A DNA stretch of 64,000 nt from Luteolibacter algae (GCF_042683045.1 NZ_JBHUIT010000003.1:124001-188000), one strand, 5' to 3'. Shown: positions 43,761 through 53,486, numbered from the stretch's first letter. Program-made: numbers and translations. The notes: generated by a model from the sequence alone, not told the origin.

Positions 43761-44331
43761 TCGATTGCAGCCGGGGAAACACTCTCCGGCCTCTTCGGGA
43801 GGTTTTACCCTTCTGGAAATCGTCATCGTCCTGGCTATTACCGGCCTCATTATCGGCGGAGCAATCACAACGGTTGTGCTTTCATCCTCCGAGCGGCAGC
43901 TAAGGGATGCCTCAGGAGAAATCGAGCTTTTGGCAAAAAAAGCCAGGATGGCGGCGATCCTCCATCAAAAGCCTTATGCCATCGAGTTCCACCGCAATTT
44001 CGTAAGAGTCCTACCTCTCGCTGAAGCCTCGGAAATCGAACAAACCACGGCACAGGGAAATGCAATCGGGGGCACCGCAGTCACCGATGATAGCAGCCCC
44101 TCCCTGCATGATGAAATCGACATCGATCCGGATATCGAGCTCACCGTCCGACATTGGAATACCACAGGATTCCTCGCTCCCAGCGAAACTTCCATCATCA
44201 TCTGGAGGTTTGATCCCGATGGACTTTCCGAGCCCATCACCGTCCATCTGCAACTCGGCGAAAGCTATGCCCAGGATACCTATCACCCACTGACTGCCGC
44301 TATCGCGGACTCCGAACTTTACGCGAAATAA
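43738..44331 (+). CDS. gspH: Type II secretion minor pseudopilin GspH
   Basis: A 197-residue minor pseudopilin with prepilin cleavage motif GG-FTLLEIVIVLAI and a hydrophobic helix, followed by a beta-rich globular domain. The start at 43738 lies inside the end of gspG, so the two are probably translationally coupled. Minor pseudopilins form the tip that starts pseudopilus assembly. Assignment as H rests on gene order (G-H-I-J-K) and on the globular domain size. Confidence 0.85.
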   Translation: MISHPKIDRLQPGKHSPASSGGFTLLEIVIVLAITGLIIGGAITTVVLSSSERQLRDASGEIELLAKKARMAAILHQKPYAIEFHRNFVRVLPLAEASEIEQTTAQGNAIGGTAVTDDSSPSLHDEIDIDPDIELTVRHWNTTGFLAPSETSIIIWRFDPDGLSEPITVHLQLGESYAQDTYHPLTAAIADSELYAK

Positions 44332-44368
44332 CTCCGCAACCCTGTCCCCTTAGTCTTTCTCATTTTTT

Positions 44369-44785
44369 GTGAATCATCCGCAAATACCTTCCGGCAAAAA
44401 AAACGGCTTCCTGCTTCTGGAAGTCGTGCTGGCGCTTGGGATTTTCGGAATCGCATGCACAGGTCTTGCAGTTGCTTTCCACCGCATGGCGGATGCCGCC
44501 TCAATGGCTCAGAACGAAATGCGGATCACCCGGATCCTCGATTCCGCGCTGACCGAGCAGCTCACCTTCCCGACCCTCGAGGAAGGTGTCTCCCAGATAC
44601 CCGTCGAGGGCACCGATATCGAGCTGGATGTCATTGTAACACCCATCGAGGATCTGGAAAACCAGGACGGGGAATTACTCCAGGATATGTTCCACGTGAA
44701 AGTCACGGCAAACTGGTTCGAAGCCGGAGCATGGCAATCCCGTTCCGTGGAAACCTGGCGGAACAACCTCATGTATCAGCCATGA
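44369..44785 (+). CDS. gspI: Type II secretion minor pseudopilin GspI
   Basis: A 138-residue minor pseudopilin starting with GTG. Prepilin-like motif KNG-FLLLEVVLALGIFG, in which Leu replaces the usual Thr after Phe, then a short globular domain. Gene order and the overlap of its stop (TGA) with the start of the next gene (ATGA at 44782-44785) support a T2SS tip component. The short length fits GspI. Confidence 0.82.
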   Translation: MNHPQIPSGKKNGFLLLEVVLALGIFGIACTGLAVAFHRMADAASMAQNEMRITRILDSALTEQLTFPTLEEGVSQIPVEGTDIELDVIVTPIEDLENQDGELLQDMFHVKVTANWFEAGAWQSRSVETWRNNLMYQP

Positions 44786-45591
44786 TTGTTTTTCCTATCT
44801 CCACAAACGCTCCACAGGCTGGCGGGAAGGACTTCCGCAAGGGCTTTACCTTGCTGGAGCTTGTGCTCGCCTTGTTATTGATCGCGCTGCTCGTCGGGAT
44901 GGTTTTTGCAACGGCGCGAACTTCCCTCGTGCTTGGAAACTCCGTCGTGGAAACGCAAAACGAGGAGATGCTCCATCAGGCGTTTTTCGATCTTTTGGAA
45001 AACCGCTTCGGCACGCTTCCGGGAAATACCCGTCTGGATCTGGCAGTGACCGATGCTGGCTCCCACTACCTCTCTGATCTCACGATGGAAAACGTGCCGC
45101 TGTCCTTCACGTGGGGCGGACAGGAGCGCACGGCAAAAGCCATCCAGCTTTCAACGGTGCTCAAGCGCTCGGGCTTTCTCGATATCGTCCTCCGGTATTA
45201 CGAAAATGAAATCATTGATCCCGATTCCAGTAGCACTTCTGGATCCAGCTTCAACTCTACAGCCGTAGCCGAAGAACCTTTTGCGGAAATCACCCTGCTG
45301 ACGGATGTCGCCTATTTCGAGTGGCAGGTGCTGGACGGTCGCACGATGGAATACCAATACGACTGGGATATCGAAGGCCGCATGCCCCTGCAGATGGAGC
45401 TGCTCTGCGCTTTCGGAGCCGAGGGTGAAGAGATCCGGCATGTTTTCTGGATCCCATCCCGCCAGGATCCGGAGATTTTCATGCGCCAACTTCAGCAAAA
45501 CCGCGGTGCCCAGCGAGGTCCCCGACCGGACCGCGATGACGAGCCCCCGGGTCCGGGTCCTAACCCACCTCCAGATCCTCCCGGCCCATGA
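44782..45591 (+). CDS. gspJ: Type II secretion minor pseudopilin GspJ
   Basis: A 269-residue minor pseudopilin. Prepilin cleavage site KG-FTLLELVLALLLIALLVG near residue 20, hydrophobic helix, then a beta-rich globular domain, and a Pro-rich tail (GPGPNPPPDPPGP). Start codon overlaps the gspI stop, and its stop overlaps the gspK start (ATGA at 45588-45591). Forms the pseudopilus tip complex with I and K. Confidence 0.88.
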   Translation: MIVFPISTNAPQAGGKDFRKGFTLLELVLALLLIALLVGMVFATARTSLVLGNSVVETQNEEMLHQAFFDLLENRFGTLPGNTRLDLAVTDAGSHYLSDLTMENVPLSFTWGGQERTAKAIQLSTVLKRSGFLDIVLRYYENEIIDPDSSSTSGSSFNSTAVAEEPFAEITLLTDVAYFEWQVLDGRTMEYQYDWDIEGRMPLQMELLCAFGAEGEEIRHVFWIPSRQDPEIFMRQLQQNRGAQRGPRPDRDDEPPGPGPNPPPDPPGP

Positions 45592-46532
45592 GATTCCCAA
45601 TAAGAAAAAATCCCCAGCTTTCGGAGCCCGGCGCGGCACTAATCGCCGTGCTGTGGCTGATCGCCATCCTGTCGCTGGCTGCAATCACATCTCTCCGGGT
45701 GATCTCCTTCGATATGGAGCTGGTGACGGCAAAAGTGCACGGTTCGCGCGCTTTCCAATTGGCCGAAATGGGGATCGCCATCGGCTCGAACCCTGTCGTC
45801 GAGAGAAACGACCCGATTTTACACCGGATCGACGAGGAGAATAACGAGGAAATCCACGTAACGCTTACCTCGGAAGGTGCCCGCTTCAACATCAACACCC
45901 TCGTAATGGACGAGGATAAAACCCTTATTCGCTCGATTTTCATCTACTGGGGATTGGACCTGGATTCCGCCCAGGCACTCACGGATGCACTTACCGATTG
46001 GGTGGATGCCGATGACGAGACTGCGTTGAATGGTGCTGAACTGGCCGACTACGAGCAAATGGGACGTATCAACCAACCTTTCAATCGGCCGTTTTATGAC
46101 ATCGAGGAAATGAGCTTGGTGCGAGGAATGACCGAGATCGAAAAGCTCCGGCCCGATTGGAGAAATTGGTTCACGGTCTGGTCCAGCGGAACTCTGGACG
46201 TGAACGAAGCGGATGCGGAATTGATCGCGGTGGCAGCCGATGTCAGCGAGGCCCAGGCGATGATCATTCCGGAGACCGTGCGTGGCATCGATAATTTACG
46301 CGATACCGATGACGATGTGCCTTTCGAAAACGTCGCCGACGCACTTTCGCTGCTTGGCATCAGTGCGGATTCCCGCCAAGACATCGCCCAGCGTTTTACC
46401 GTGGATGATAACACCACGCGAATTTCTTCCCTTGCAAGATCCGGCGATACCAAGCGGCGAATCACGGTCATCGTGCGGAACCGGACCGGCAAACCCGCGC
46501 TACTGGACCGCACCACAGAAATCATTCCCTGA
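45588..46532 (+). CDS. gspK: Type II secretion minor pseudopilin GspK
   Basis: A 314-residue GspK protein, the largest minor pseudopilin, which caps the pseudopilus. The prepilin site is degenerate (GAALIAVLWLIAILSLAAI, no Glu+5), as often in GspK. The large globular domain includes RFNINTLVMDEDK, DALTDWVDADDE and two helix-hairpin-helix-like segments, typical of this family. Translationally coupled to gspJ. Confidence 0.9.
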   Translation: MRFPIRKNPQLSEPGAALIAVLWLIAILSLAAITSLRVISFDMELVTAKVHGSRAFQLAEMGIAIGSNPVVERNDPILHRIDEENNEEIHVTLTSEGARFNINTLVMDEDKTLIRSIFIYWGLDLDSAQALTDALTDWVDADDETALNGAELADYEQMGRINQPFNRPFYDIEEMSLVRGMTEIEKLRPDWRNWFTVWSSGTLDVNEADAELIAVAADVSEAQAMIIPETVRGIDNLRDTDDDVPFENVADALSLLGISADSRQDIAQRFTVDDNTTRISSLARSGDTKRRITVIVRNRTGKPALLDRTTEIIP

Positions 46533-46556
46533 ACATTTACTAAATCTACCGTTAGT

Positions 46557-47789
46557 ATGGCAAAAAATACCACTACACACCTTTTGATCCCGGGCGAGAC
46601 CTCGTGGGAAATTTGGACGAAAACTGCCGATGGTGCGGTCCAACATTCCAGTCATCCGGTTGAAAAACCTTCGGAGATTGATAAATTTCCTTCCGGTGAT
46701 CTCATTTTCTTCTTTCCTGTAAGATCATTTACAGCCCTTCCGCTGCGGGTGAATACCGGCGATGAATCATTGTTTTCGGACCTGGCCGCGACCCATGCGG
46801 AGCGGGTTGGGCTTCGCCCGGATCCCTTTGCCGGCCAGCTCACTGATAATTTCCCGATTTTCATCAATTCCGAGGCGTCATCCTTTCTTTCCGTGGTCTT
46901 ACGAAATCCCGGCAGCGGCGATCTTCCGCAGAAATCGCCAAAAGCCTTCGATATCAGCCCGCGTTCCTTTTCAGCCACGGGAAACCACCTGACACTATGG
47001 CGGGAGCTCGGATACTGGGTCTTTGCCATTCACCAGGAAGGGAAACTTCTTTACTGCCAGGCAACAAATTCTGCCTCGGAATCGCCGGATTCTGGTCTGA
47101 TTCGTGAAATCCGCATCGCATTTGCCCAGCTTTCCATGCAGGGCATCGAGGTATCCACCGAGCGTGCCACGGTTTGGTCCTCCTCCGCGGAGATCCAAAC
47201 CACCTCCGTATCAGAATCACTCTCTCTACCCGTGGAGGTGGCTCCGTGCCCGGCACCGGTCCTACCTGAAAGCGCCAGCAAATTACTACCTGCCGATGTC
47301 AGAGCAGCACGCCACGCAGCCCAGAAACGCCAGAATATGATGCTGGGCGTGGCAGCCATCGGCATCCTCTATCTGGGCACAATCGCATATCTGGGCTTCC
47401 AGCTCTGGCAGACAAAAAACGTGACCGACAAGCTGAATGCAAGGATCACCGCCATCGCTCCCGAGGGCGAGGCCTACGCGCTGCACCGGGCAAAATGGGA
47501 CGAGCTCGCCTACGCGATCGATATGAACTACAACACGGTGGACATCCTGAACAGAGTCGCGCGCTCCATACCGCCGAACTCCGGGCTACGCCTCCGCACT
47601 GCCGACGTGTCACCTACCGAGGTCCGTGTCATCGGAGAAGCTCCCCAACCGCAGGCGGTGAACCAGTTTTCGCTGAATCTCAGCAAAAACAACGACCTAT
47701 TGGATTTTGATTGGCAGACACCGGAGCCAAAGCAGTCAAACCGGGGATGGGAATTTGTTTTTACCGGCGCGACCCAGCAGGCATTTTAG
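46557..47789 (+). CDS. Type II secretion GspL-like inner-membrane protein
   Basis: A 410-residue protein, placed where gspL sits in T2SS operons. It has a large cytosolic N-terminal region (about residues 1-255), one transmembrane helix (about 259-284, MLGVAAIGILYLGTIAYLGF) and a periplasmic region (about 285-410) with the ferredoxin-like shape seen in GspL and PilN. The N-terminal half does not show the clear ATPase-like motifs of PilM. It is divergent in sequence and the call rests on order and topology. GspL links the ATPase GspE to the membrane; gspE is not here. Confidence 0.65.
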   Translation: MAKNTTTHLLIPGETSWEIWTKTADGAVQHSSHPVEKPSEIDKFPSGDLIFFFPVRSFTALPLRVNTGDESLFSDLAATHAERVGLRPDPFAGQLTDNFPIFINSEASSFLSVVLRNPGSGDLPQKSPKAFDISPRSFSATGNHLTLWRELGYWVFAIHQEGKLLYCQATNSASESPDSGLIREIRIAFAQLSMQGIEVSTERATVWSSSAEIQTTSVSESLSLPVEVAPCPAPVLPESASKLLPADVRAARHAAQKRQNMMLGVAAIGILYLGTIAYLGFQLWQTKNVTDKLNARITAIAPEGEAYALHRAKWDELAYAIDMNYNTVDILNRVARSIPPNSGLRLRTADVSPTEVRVIGEAPQPQAVNQFSLNLSKNNDLLDFDWQTPEPKQSNRGWEFVFTGATQQAF

Positions 47790-47889
47790 GGTTTCCAGCC
47801 GCTGAGCACATCTTCACTGTTTCGCCACTGGAAAAAGTAATTCCACCAACAAATCAATACCTCTCCGGCATTTCATCTCCGTATCATCC

Positions 47890-48414
47890 ATGTCCGCCCG
47901 CGAAAAAAAACTCCTGGCCCTACTGCTCATCGCGGGATTTATCATCCTGAATGTCTTTCTCTTCGGCTTTTACACGCAGAAGAAAAGCCAGTTCGACAAT
48001 AATTTCCGCTCCGCAAAGACCAGACTGCAGCAGGCGATTGCCTTCCAGGATAGTTCTGCGGAACTGGCGGATGAGATGGAATGGCTTGCGGAAAACCAGC
48101 CCCAAACCGCCGTTTATCAGACGATACAGACACAACTCCAGCAATACGCGGAACTGCAGGCAAGAAACCTCGGCCTTAGCATCAAGTCCCAGGAGCTCCT
48201 GCCGACAGATACCTCCGGTGTTTATTACCAACGGGCACAGATAAAAATCAACCTCACCGGGCAGGAGCAATCGCTTTACCGTTGGTTTGACTCGATAAAC
48301 GACCCGAAATCCTTTCGTTGCGCCTATCAAATCCGTCTCACGCCGAATGCCCAGGATGATACACTCATCGATTGCTCGGCAACACTTTCACAATGGTTCG
48401 TCCCGGCAACATGA
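47890..48414 (+). CDS. Type II secretion GspM-like inner-membrane protein
   Basis: A 174-residue protein with a very short cytosolic N-terminus, one transmembrane segment (about residues 8-28, LLALLLIAGFIILNVFLFGF) and a periplasmic coiled coil (about 30-85) with a small C-terminal domain. This is the topology of GspM/PilO, which partner GspL/PilN. Position between the L-like gene and the secretin supports it. Its stop overlaps the next start (ATGA at 48411-48414). Confidence 0.68.
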   Translation: MSAREKKLLALLLIAGFIILNVFLFGFYTQKKSQFDNNFRSAKTRLQQAIAFQDSSAELADEMEWLAENQPQTAVYQTIQTQLQQYAELQARNLGLSIKSQELLPTDTSGVYYQRAQIKINLTGQEQSLYRWFDSINDPKSFRCAYQIRLTPNAQDDTLIDCSATLSQWFVPAT

Positions 48415-49040
48415 ACAAAAATTTCCTCAACCCACCGGTTAAGCCACGCCTGATCGGCTTGTTCACACTAGCCACGGCTGCGATCACGCTTGCTGGTCTT
48501 CCGCAGAAAGCCCCGCTGACCCGCTACACCGGCTTGTGGACCAATAGCCCGTTTACCTCCAAACCGCCTCCGACAGCTGCCGCGGCAACGATTAATCCCT
48601 TTGAAGATTTTACTCTCACAGGCATTGCGCCGGTCCCCGGTGGCTACCGCATAACGATTATCAGTAAAAAGAACCCAGAGCTCAAAAAAGTTCTCGAGCC
48701 GGGAAAAACCGACGAGTTCACGGTAGTTTCCGTAAACCGGAATCCCGAAAAAGCGCTCGGCACCACAGTGGTTCTATCCAATGGCAACGTCCAGGGATCC
48801 GTCACCTTCGAGCCCGAACTAATCACTCTCAAAACAGCTCCTGCCGCCGCACCGCCCCAGGAGCCGCAAAACCTCCCGCCCGGGGTTAATCCCGCCCAGC
48901 CTCAGACGGACCCCAACGCCGCTGCCCAGCGGCAACCGCGCCCACGTATCGTGCCGCCTCCGGCTACCAATACGCCAAGCAACGGCAATTCCGGCAGCTC
49001 AAATTCCTCGCAATCTCGCGAGCGCTCACGCCGCCGCTAA
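48411..49040 (+). CDS. Type II secretion GspC/PilP-like periplasmic or inner-membrane protein
   Basis: A 209-residue protein with an N-terminal hydrophobic segment (about residues 16-35, LIGLFTLATAAITLAGL), a small domain (about 60-145, FTLTGIAPVPGGYRITIISK) and a long Pro/Ala/Gln-rich C-terminal tail ending RSRRR. The central domain resembles the homology region of GspC, which couples the inner-membrane platform to the secretin. The gene lies just upstream of gspD, where gspC-type genes are expected. The call is an inference from order. Confidence 0.6.
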   Translation: MNKNFLNPPVKPRLIGLFTLATAAITLAGLPQKAPLTRYTGLWTNSPFTSKPPPTAAAATINPFEDFTLTGIAPVPGGYRITIISKKNPELKKVLEPGKTDEFTVVSVNRNPEKALGTTVVLSNGNVQGSVTFEPELITLKTAPAAAPPQEPQNLPPGVNPAQPQTDPNAAAQRQPRPRIVPPPATNTPSNGNSGSSNSSQSRERSRRR

Positions 49041-49088
49041 GCCAAGCAATCCCACAACGTTACTCTCAGCCATTTTACAAAACTCCCG

Positions 49089-51515
49089 ATGAATCGCCAC
49101 TCCGCCATCCTGATCCTTCCGTTCATCCTTTCCCTTCCATTGTATTCGCAGAACGAGAATGCTCCGGAAATCCCGGGAATCATCCAGCCTCCTATCGCGG
49201 CTCCGGCTCCCAATGCCCAGCAACCGGACATTGCAGTCCAGGCGCCAAATCCGGCCGACCTTGGAAATACCCTGATCAAGGAAAGCATCGAGCAACTCAA
49301 GCTCTCCGGAAACGATTTGGCCGCACTTTACCGGAAATACACCGGCAGACGTGTCATCGTTTCCTCCGCAGCCGCGGAAGCGGAATTTTCCTTCATCCAG
49401 CCGGCATCCCCACAGGATCCTCTCACTTATGCGGAAGCAGCAGCCCTTCTCAGAAAAGCTGCCACGGTCGAGAATTTCGTCTTCGTCCCGGATGCATCCG
49501 ATGAAAATCTCGATATCCTCACGCTTGCCACTGCGGGACTCAAGCCCACCGGGCGCGGTGTGAAAGTCTACACGGATAGCGATGTCCTTCCCGAAGGGGA
49601 CGCCGTGATTTCCTATGTCATGAGCTTGAACTACATCAAGCCTGATGAAGCCGTCCGCACCTTCACCCAGATCATCGGGCAATTCGGAGCGTTTGGTTCC
49701 ATCGCCGCCGTGCCAAACGCGGCATCCGTGGTTATTACAGAAAACACCTCCCTAATCCGCCGATTGATCGATCTCAAGGAGGAAATCGACAAGCCCTCCT
49801 CCCAAGTGGCCACCCGCTTCATTCCGGTCCGCTACGCGGATGTCACAGAGCTTTCCACCACGCTCAATGAACTCCTCGGGACACAGCAGGAGGCCACCCG
49901 GACAGCCGGTGTGCAACGCACCCAGAATCAGGCACCACAAGCCGCCGGACTACCGGCGGACGGCATCACCGGCTCCAGTGGATCTGGCGAGGAAACCCCT
50001 GTCCAGATCATCCCTGACGCCCGCACCAACCGTCTTTTCGCCATGGGGCGTCCTGTCGATCTGCTTTTCATTGAAGGACTTGTGCGTGAGTTTGATACCG
50101 AGTCAGACCAACGGAACTTCCTCCGCAGAAAGCTGAAATTCCTCGCTGTTGCCGACTTCCTTCCTATTGCGGGAGACGCGCTTACGCGGGCGTTTTCCGG
50201 CACCGGCAATACTGATCCGAACGCGGCTACCCAGGGTGGAAACAACAACCGTCAGAACAACACCCGGCAAAACAATAGCAACAACCTGTTCAACGGCGGC
50301 GGCAATACCGCACAAGGCGGAAATGGTTCTGGCAGCTCATCCGGAGCTAGCCGTGGGAACGCACTCTCGGATCCCCAGGTAAACTCCGCACCTGAGTCGT
50401 TGCTCATCGGCCGCACTCTTCTCGTCGCCGATAATATTACCAATTCTGTCATCGTCCAAGGCCCACCATCCGGAGTGGAAATCATCGAAAAGCTTCTCGA
50501 CCAAGTGGATGTGAAAGCGGATCAGGTCATGATCTCCACGGTCTTCGGCCAGCTCTCACTGGGCAGCGGTGTTTCCACAGGAGTAGACTGGCTGAGAGCC
50601 TATCGCGGTAACGACAATGGCGGCGTGGCAGGTTCTTCAATCGGCGGTGGCGCAAACGGAGCCGATAATTCCGTGAACCCTACCAGTCTTACCTTGCCTT
50701 TCGTAGGCGATGTGGCCGGAGCTTTCCCAGGGCAAAACGGCCTCTCTCTCTACGGCAAGATTGGCGATTCACTTGCGGCCTATGTCAATTTGCTATCCGA
50801 CTCCAGCGATTTCACCATCCTATCCCGTCCGTCGATTTTCACCGCAAACAACCAGCGCGGGACGATCTCTTCCGGACGCCGCATCGCGATTCCCACTTCC
50901 ACAACCCAAAACACCGTTGGGCAACCGACCACCAGCATTGAATACCGTGATGTGGTGCTGAAGCTGGAAGTCATTCCTCTGGTAAACTCCGAGGACGAAA
51001 TCACTTTGCAAATCTCCCTTATCAGCGATGACGTCATCGACACCTCGGTAATCAACGGGGTCGGCACCGTGCCTATCATCGGCACCCGCGAATTACTCAC
51101 AACAGTCACCGTGCCGAACAATCAGACCATTGTTCTGGGTGGGCTCATTACTAGCAGTGACACAAAAAGTGTAAGCGGTATCCCCCTACTCAGTGATATC
51201 CCAGGTCTCGGCAGGCTTTTCTCGACGACGACTGACACCGTGGACCGTGATGAATTGATGATCTTCATCCAGCCCTCCATCGTAAACAGCACCAATACTC
51301 TCGACTACGTTCAAAGCGATATGGACTCCCGTTACAACGTGTCGGATGAAACCCGTCGCTTTGCCGATGGCACCATGCTTCCACCGCTCGATGTCATTGA
51401 GGAAAAGGGCGGCAGTCCGCGCCCGGTGGCCAGGAAAGAAGTGCCTGTTGCCACTCCGGTGGAAACCGAGAAAAACTACAATAGACCCTCTCTGCGCCCA
51501 ATCTTCCGCCGCTGA
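49089..51515 (+). CDS. gspD: Type II secretion secretin GspD
   Basis: An 808-residue outer-membrane secretin. Signal peptide about 1-20 (LPFILSLPLYSQ), N0 domain (about 70-145), N1 and N2 domains (about 175-370), a Gly/Asn/Gln/Ser-rich low-complexity linker (about 375-430), N3 domain, then the secretin barrel (from about 470). The signature VLGGLI ... GIPLLSDIPGLGRLF is at about 688-718. It forms the outer-membrane channel through which folded exoproteins leave. Residues downstream of the barrel include an Arg-rich tail (NRPSLRPIFRR). The linker is unusually long. Confidence 0.95.
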   Translation: MNRHSAILILPFILSLPLYSQNENAPEIPGIIQPPIAAPAPNAQQPDIAVQAPNPADLGNTLIKESIEQLKLSGNDLAALYRKYTGRRVIVSSAAAEAEFSFIQPASPQDPLTYAEAAALLRKAATVENFVFVPDASDENLDILTLATAGLKPTGRGVKVYTDSDVLPEGDAVISYVMSLNYIKPDEAVRTFTQIIGQFGAFGSIAAVPNAASVVITENTSLIRRLIDLKEEIDKPSSQVATRFIPVRYADVTELSTTLNELLGTQQEATRTAGVQRTQNQAPQAAGLPADGITGSSGSGEETPVQIIPDARTNRLFAMGRPVDLLFIEGLVREFDTESDQRNFLRRKLKFLAVADFLPIAGDALTRAFSGTGNTDPNAATQGGNNNRQNNTRQNNSNNLFNGGGNTAQGGNGSGSSSGASRGNALSDPQVNSAPESLLIGRTLLVADNITNSVIVQGPPSGVEIIEKLLDQVDVKADQVMISTVFGQLSLGSGVSTGVDWLRAYRGNDNGGVAGSSIGGGANGADNSVNPTSLTLPFVGDVAGAFPGQNGLSLYGKIGDSLAAYVNLLSDSSDFTILSRPSIFTANNQRGTISSGRRIAIPTSTTQNTVGQPTTSIEYRDVVLKLEVIPLVNSEDEITLQISLISDDVIDTSVINGVGTVPIIGTRELLTTVTVPNNQTIVLGGLITSSDTKSVSGIPLLSDIPGLGRLFSTTTDTVDRDELMIFIQPSIVNSTNTLDYVQSDMDSRYNVSDETRRFADGTMLPPLDVIEEKGGSPRPVARKEVPVATPVETEKNYNRPSLRPIFRR

Positions 51516-51591
51516 GACCCACTTCTTAAAATCTACTTGCGGGCGGAGAGCTTTTCTCCGCCCTAGCCGGAAACGATCGAAACTCCAGGGA

Positions 51592-52719
51592 TCACGCTTG
51601 AACCAGCGCCTGATCGAAGTCTTTCCAGACTGGATCGATATTCTGGTTCCGAAGCATTTCCGCGATTTCCGCAGGGCTACGGGTATCGTGGATCTGGAAT
51701 TGCTCGGTGGCTTTTTCCTTGCCGGACTTTTCCGCCAGCTCCACCCGACGCCCTTTCACCGTGAGGTGCAGATCCTCTGATCCGGCTCCGGTGTAGCCTC
51801 CCGGCTCCGTGCGGGCACCTGCCGACATGTGGGTGATTCCCAGTGAAGCCATCGCATCCCGCAGCGGTGCGGGCTCCCGGGTGGAGAGCACGATCGCGAC
51901 CTGGGGGAAGATGATCCGGAAAACTGTCACCAGCCGGAGTAGATCGGCATCTGGCAGGTAGCGATTCGGATCCGGCTCGTATTGATAGTTCCCCGCGTAG
52001 GGGCGCATCCGCGGAAACGCCACTGAAAACTGCGCTTTCCAGCAATGCTTGTAGAGATACTCAAGGTGCGCTGCCAGTGCCAAAGCCTCGTATCTCCAAT
52101 CCGCCAGACCAAACAAAGCGCCAATCCCGATTCGTCGGAAGCCTCCGGTATATGCGCGCTCGGGGCAGTCCAACCGCCAATTGAAATTCTTCTTAGGACC
52201 TGCGGTATGCAGTTTCTCGTAGGTATTCCGATGATAGGTTTCCTGATAGACAATCAACCCTTCCGCCCCGTGTTCCACGATTTCCGAATATTGATCGTCC
52301 TCCATCGGGCCGACTTCCAATGCAAGGGTCGGGAAAAGCGGAATGAGCGCATCCAGGCATTTTTGCAGATAACCTTCTGAAACGAACTTCGGGTGTTCCC
52401 CCGCCACCAGCAACAAATTGCGGAAGCCTTGATCGTGAAGGTATTTTGCCTCCGTGACCACCTGATCAACTGTTAATGTTGTCCGGAGAATCGCTGAATC
52501 CCGTGAAAACCCACAGTAGGAGCAATTATTGACACACTCGTTGGAAACATACAGCGGAGCGAAAAGGCGCATGGTTTTACCAAAATGCTGCCGGGTCGTC
52601 TGCTGGGAACGACGTGCCAGTTCCTCCAAAGACACTCGATCATCGAGCAACGCAAGGAAGCGGCGCATCAGCGGTGTGGGATTGGCAATCAGCCCGGGAA
52701 AGTCAGCGGAGAATGACAT
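51592..52719 (-). CDS. thiH: 2-iminoacetate synthase (tyrosine lyase)
   Basis: A radical SAM enzyme that splits tyrosine to make 2-iminoacetate for the thiazole ring of thiamine in anaerobic-type thiamine synthesis. The 375-residue protein has the radical SAM CxxxCxxC in NECVNNCSYCGFSRD (three Fe-S ligands) and family segments GPMEDDQYSEIVEHGAEG and FPRMRPYAGNYQYEP. The start at 52719 (MSFSADFPGLIANPTPL) is chosen over 52737 or 52755, since those give a short odd extension. No thiC or thiG is near. Divergent from the ACP phosphodiesterase-like gene, 140 bases. Confidence 0.88.
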   Translation of the reverse strand: MSFSADFPGLIANPTPLMRRFLALLDDRVSLEELARRSQQTTRQHFGKTMRLFAPLYVSNECVNNCSYCGFSRDSAILRTTLTVDQVVTEAKYLHDQGFRNLLLVAGEHPKFVSEGYLQKCLDALIPLFPTLALEVGPMEDDQYSEIVEHGAEGLIVYQETYHRNTYEKLHTAGPKKNFNWRLDCPERAYTGGFRRIGIGALFGLADWRYEALALAAHLEYLYKHCWKAQFSVAFPRMRPYAGNYQYEPDPNRYLPDADLLRLVTVFRIIFPQVAIVLSTREPAPLRDAMASLGITHMSAGARTEPGGYTGAGSEDLHLTVKGRRVELAEKSGKEKATEQFQIHDTRSPAEIAEMLRNQNIDPVWKDFDQALVQA

Positions 52720-52859
52720 GCGGGGAACGTGTAACATCAGACCCGGAACGTCCACCCCTGAACGTGCAGATTTTTCGGCTCAATTCACTTCGAATCGCTT
52801 ACCGCTGGAAGAATCGCAGAAAAGCGGGATACTTGGGTGCACCCCGCCAGCCCGTAAAT

Positions 52860-53453
52860 TTGAATTTCCTTGCCCATCTCTACCTCGCCGAAGCTTCGGA
52901 TGAATCGCTCGTTGGCAATATACTGGGAGACTTTGTGAAAGGCAGACCGGAGACGCTCCAGGATCGCTTCCCGGAAGGAGTGATCACCGGAATCCGGCAA
53001 CATCGTGCAATCGATGCTTTCACCGATTCCCACTCCAGCTTTGCTCGCTCCCGGATTCTGCTCCCGGCCCACCGTAGGCGCCTGGCCGGGGTGGTTGTAG
53101 ATGTTTTCTACGATTACTTCCTTTCACAGCAATGGATAGGAGGAGAAAAAGCCCGAAAGGATTTTATCCATCACTGCTACGATACGTTGCGAAAACATGA
53201 TTCCTGGTTCAATCCACTTTTCCGTGAAGCTCTCCCGCGGATGATTTCGGAAAACTGGCTGGAATGCTATTCCAGTCTCCCGGGTCTCGCGTTGACTTTC
53301 CGTAGAATTGCCAGCCGTGGCCCGGCGGCAAGCCCAGTCCTCGGGGCAGAAGAGGATCTTGCTAACCAGCTCTCGGCATTTGAGGCGAATTATTCAGAAT
53401 TTTTCCCCCAGCTATGTCGATTTTCCCGGACTTGGACGAAGACGCACGCTTAG
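52860..53453 (+). CDS. Acyl carrier protein phosphodiesterase-like protein
   Basis: A 197-residue protein of the ACP phosphodiesterase (AcpH) family, which removes the phosphopantetheine arm from acyl carrier protein. It has the characteristic N-terminus NFLAHLYLA, the DFVKGR segment and the HRAIDAFTDSH motif with metal-binding His and Asp. The TTG at 52860 is chosen so that the protein starts MNFLAHLYLA, as in the family; the frame is open upstream but that sequence has no family similarity and overlaps the divergent thiH gene. No clear Shine-Dalgarno. Confidence 0.82.
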   Translation: MNFLAHLYLAEASDESLVGNILGDFVKGRPETLQDRFPEGVITGIRQHRAIDAFTDSHSSFARSRILLPAHRRRLAGVVVDVFYDYFLSQQWIGGEKARKDFIHHCYDTLRKHDSWFNPLFREALPRMISENWLECYSSLPGLALTFRRIASRGPAASPVLGAEEDLANQLSAFEANYSEFFPQLCRFSRTWTKTHA

Positions 53454-53465
53454 ACCTTACGCAAT

Positions 53466-53486
53466 TAAACTCCTATTGCGAGTTTA
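53466..53486. promoter_or_regulatory. Perfect inverted repeat upstream of the His-rich outer-membrane protein
   Basis: TAAACTC (53466-53472), a 7-base spacer and GAGTTTA (53480-53486) form a perfect 7-bp dyad, 52 bases before the start codon of the His-rich barrel. A second, shorter dyad, TGCAA-GTTCT-TTGCA (53510-53524), follows. The long dyad has the size of an operator for a Fur-family (Fur/Zur) or similar metalloregulator. That function is inference from the neighbouring gene. Confidence 0.55.
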
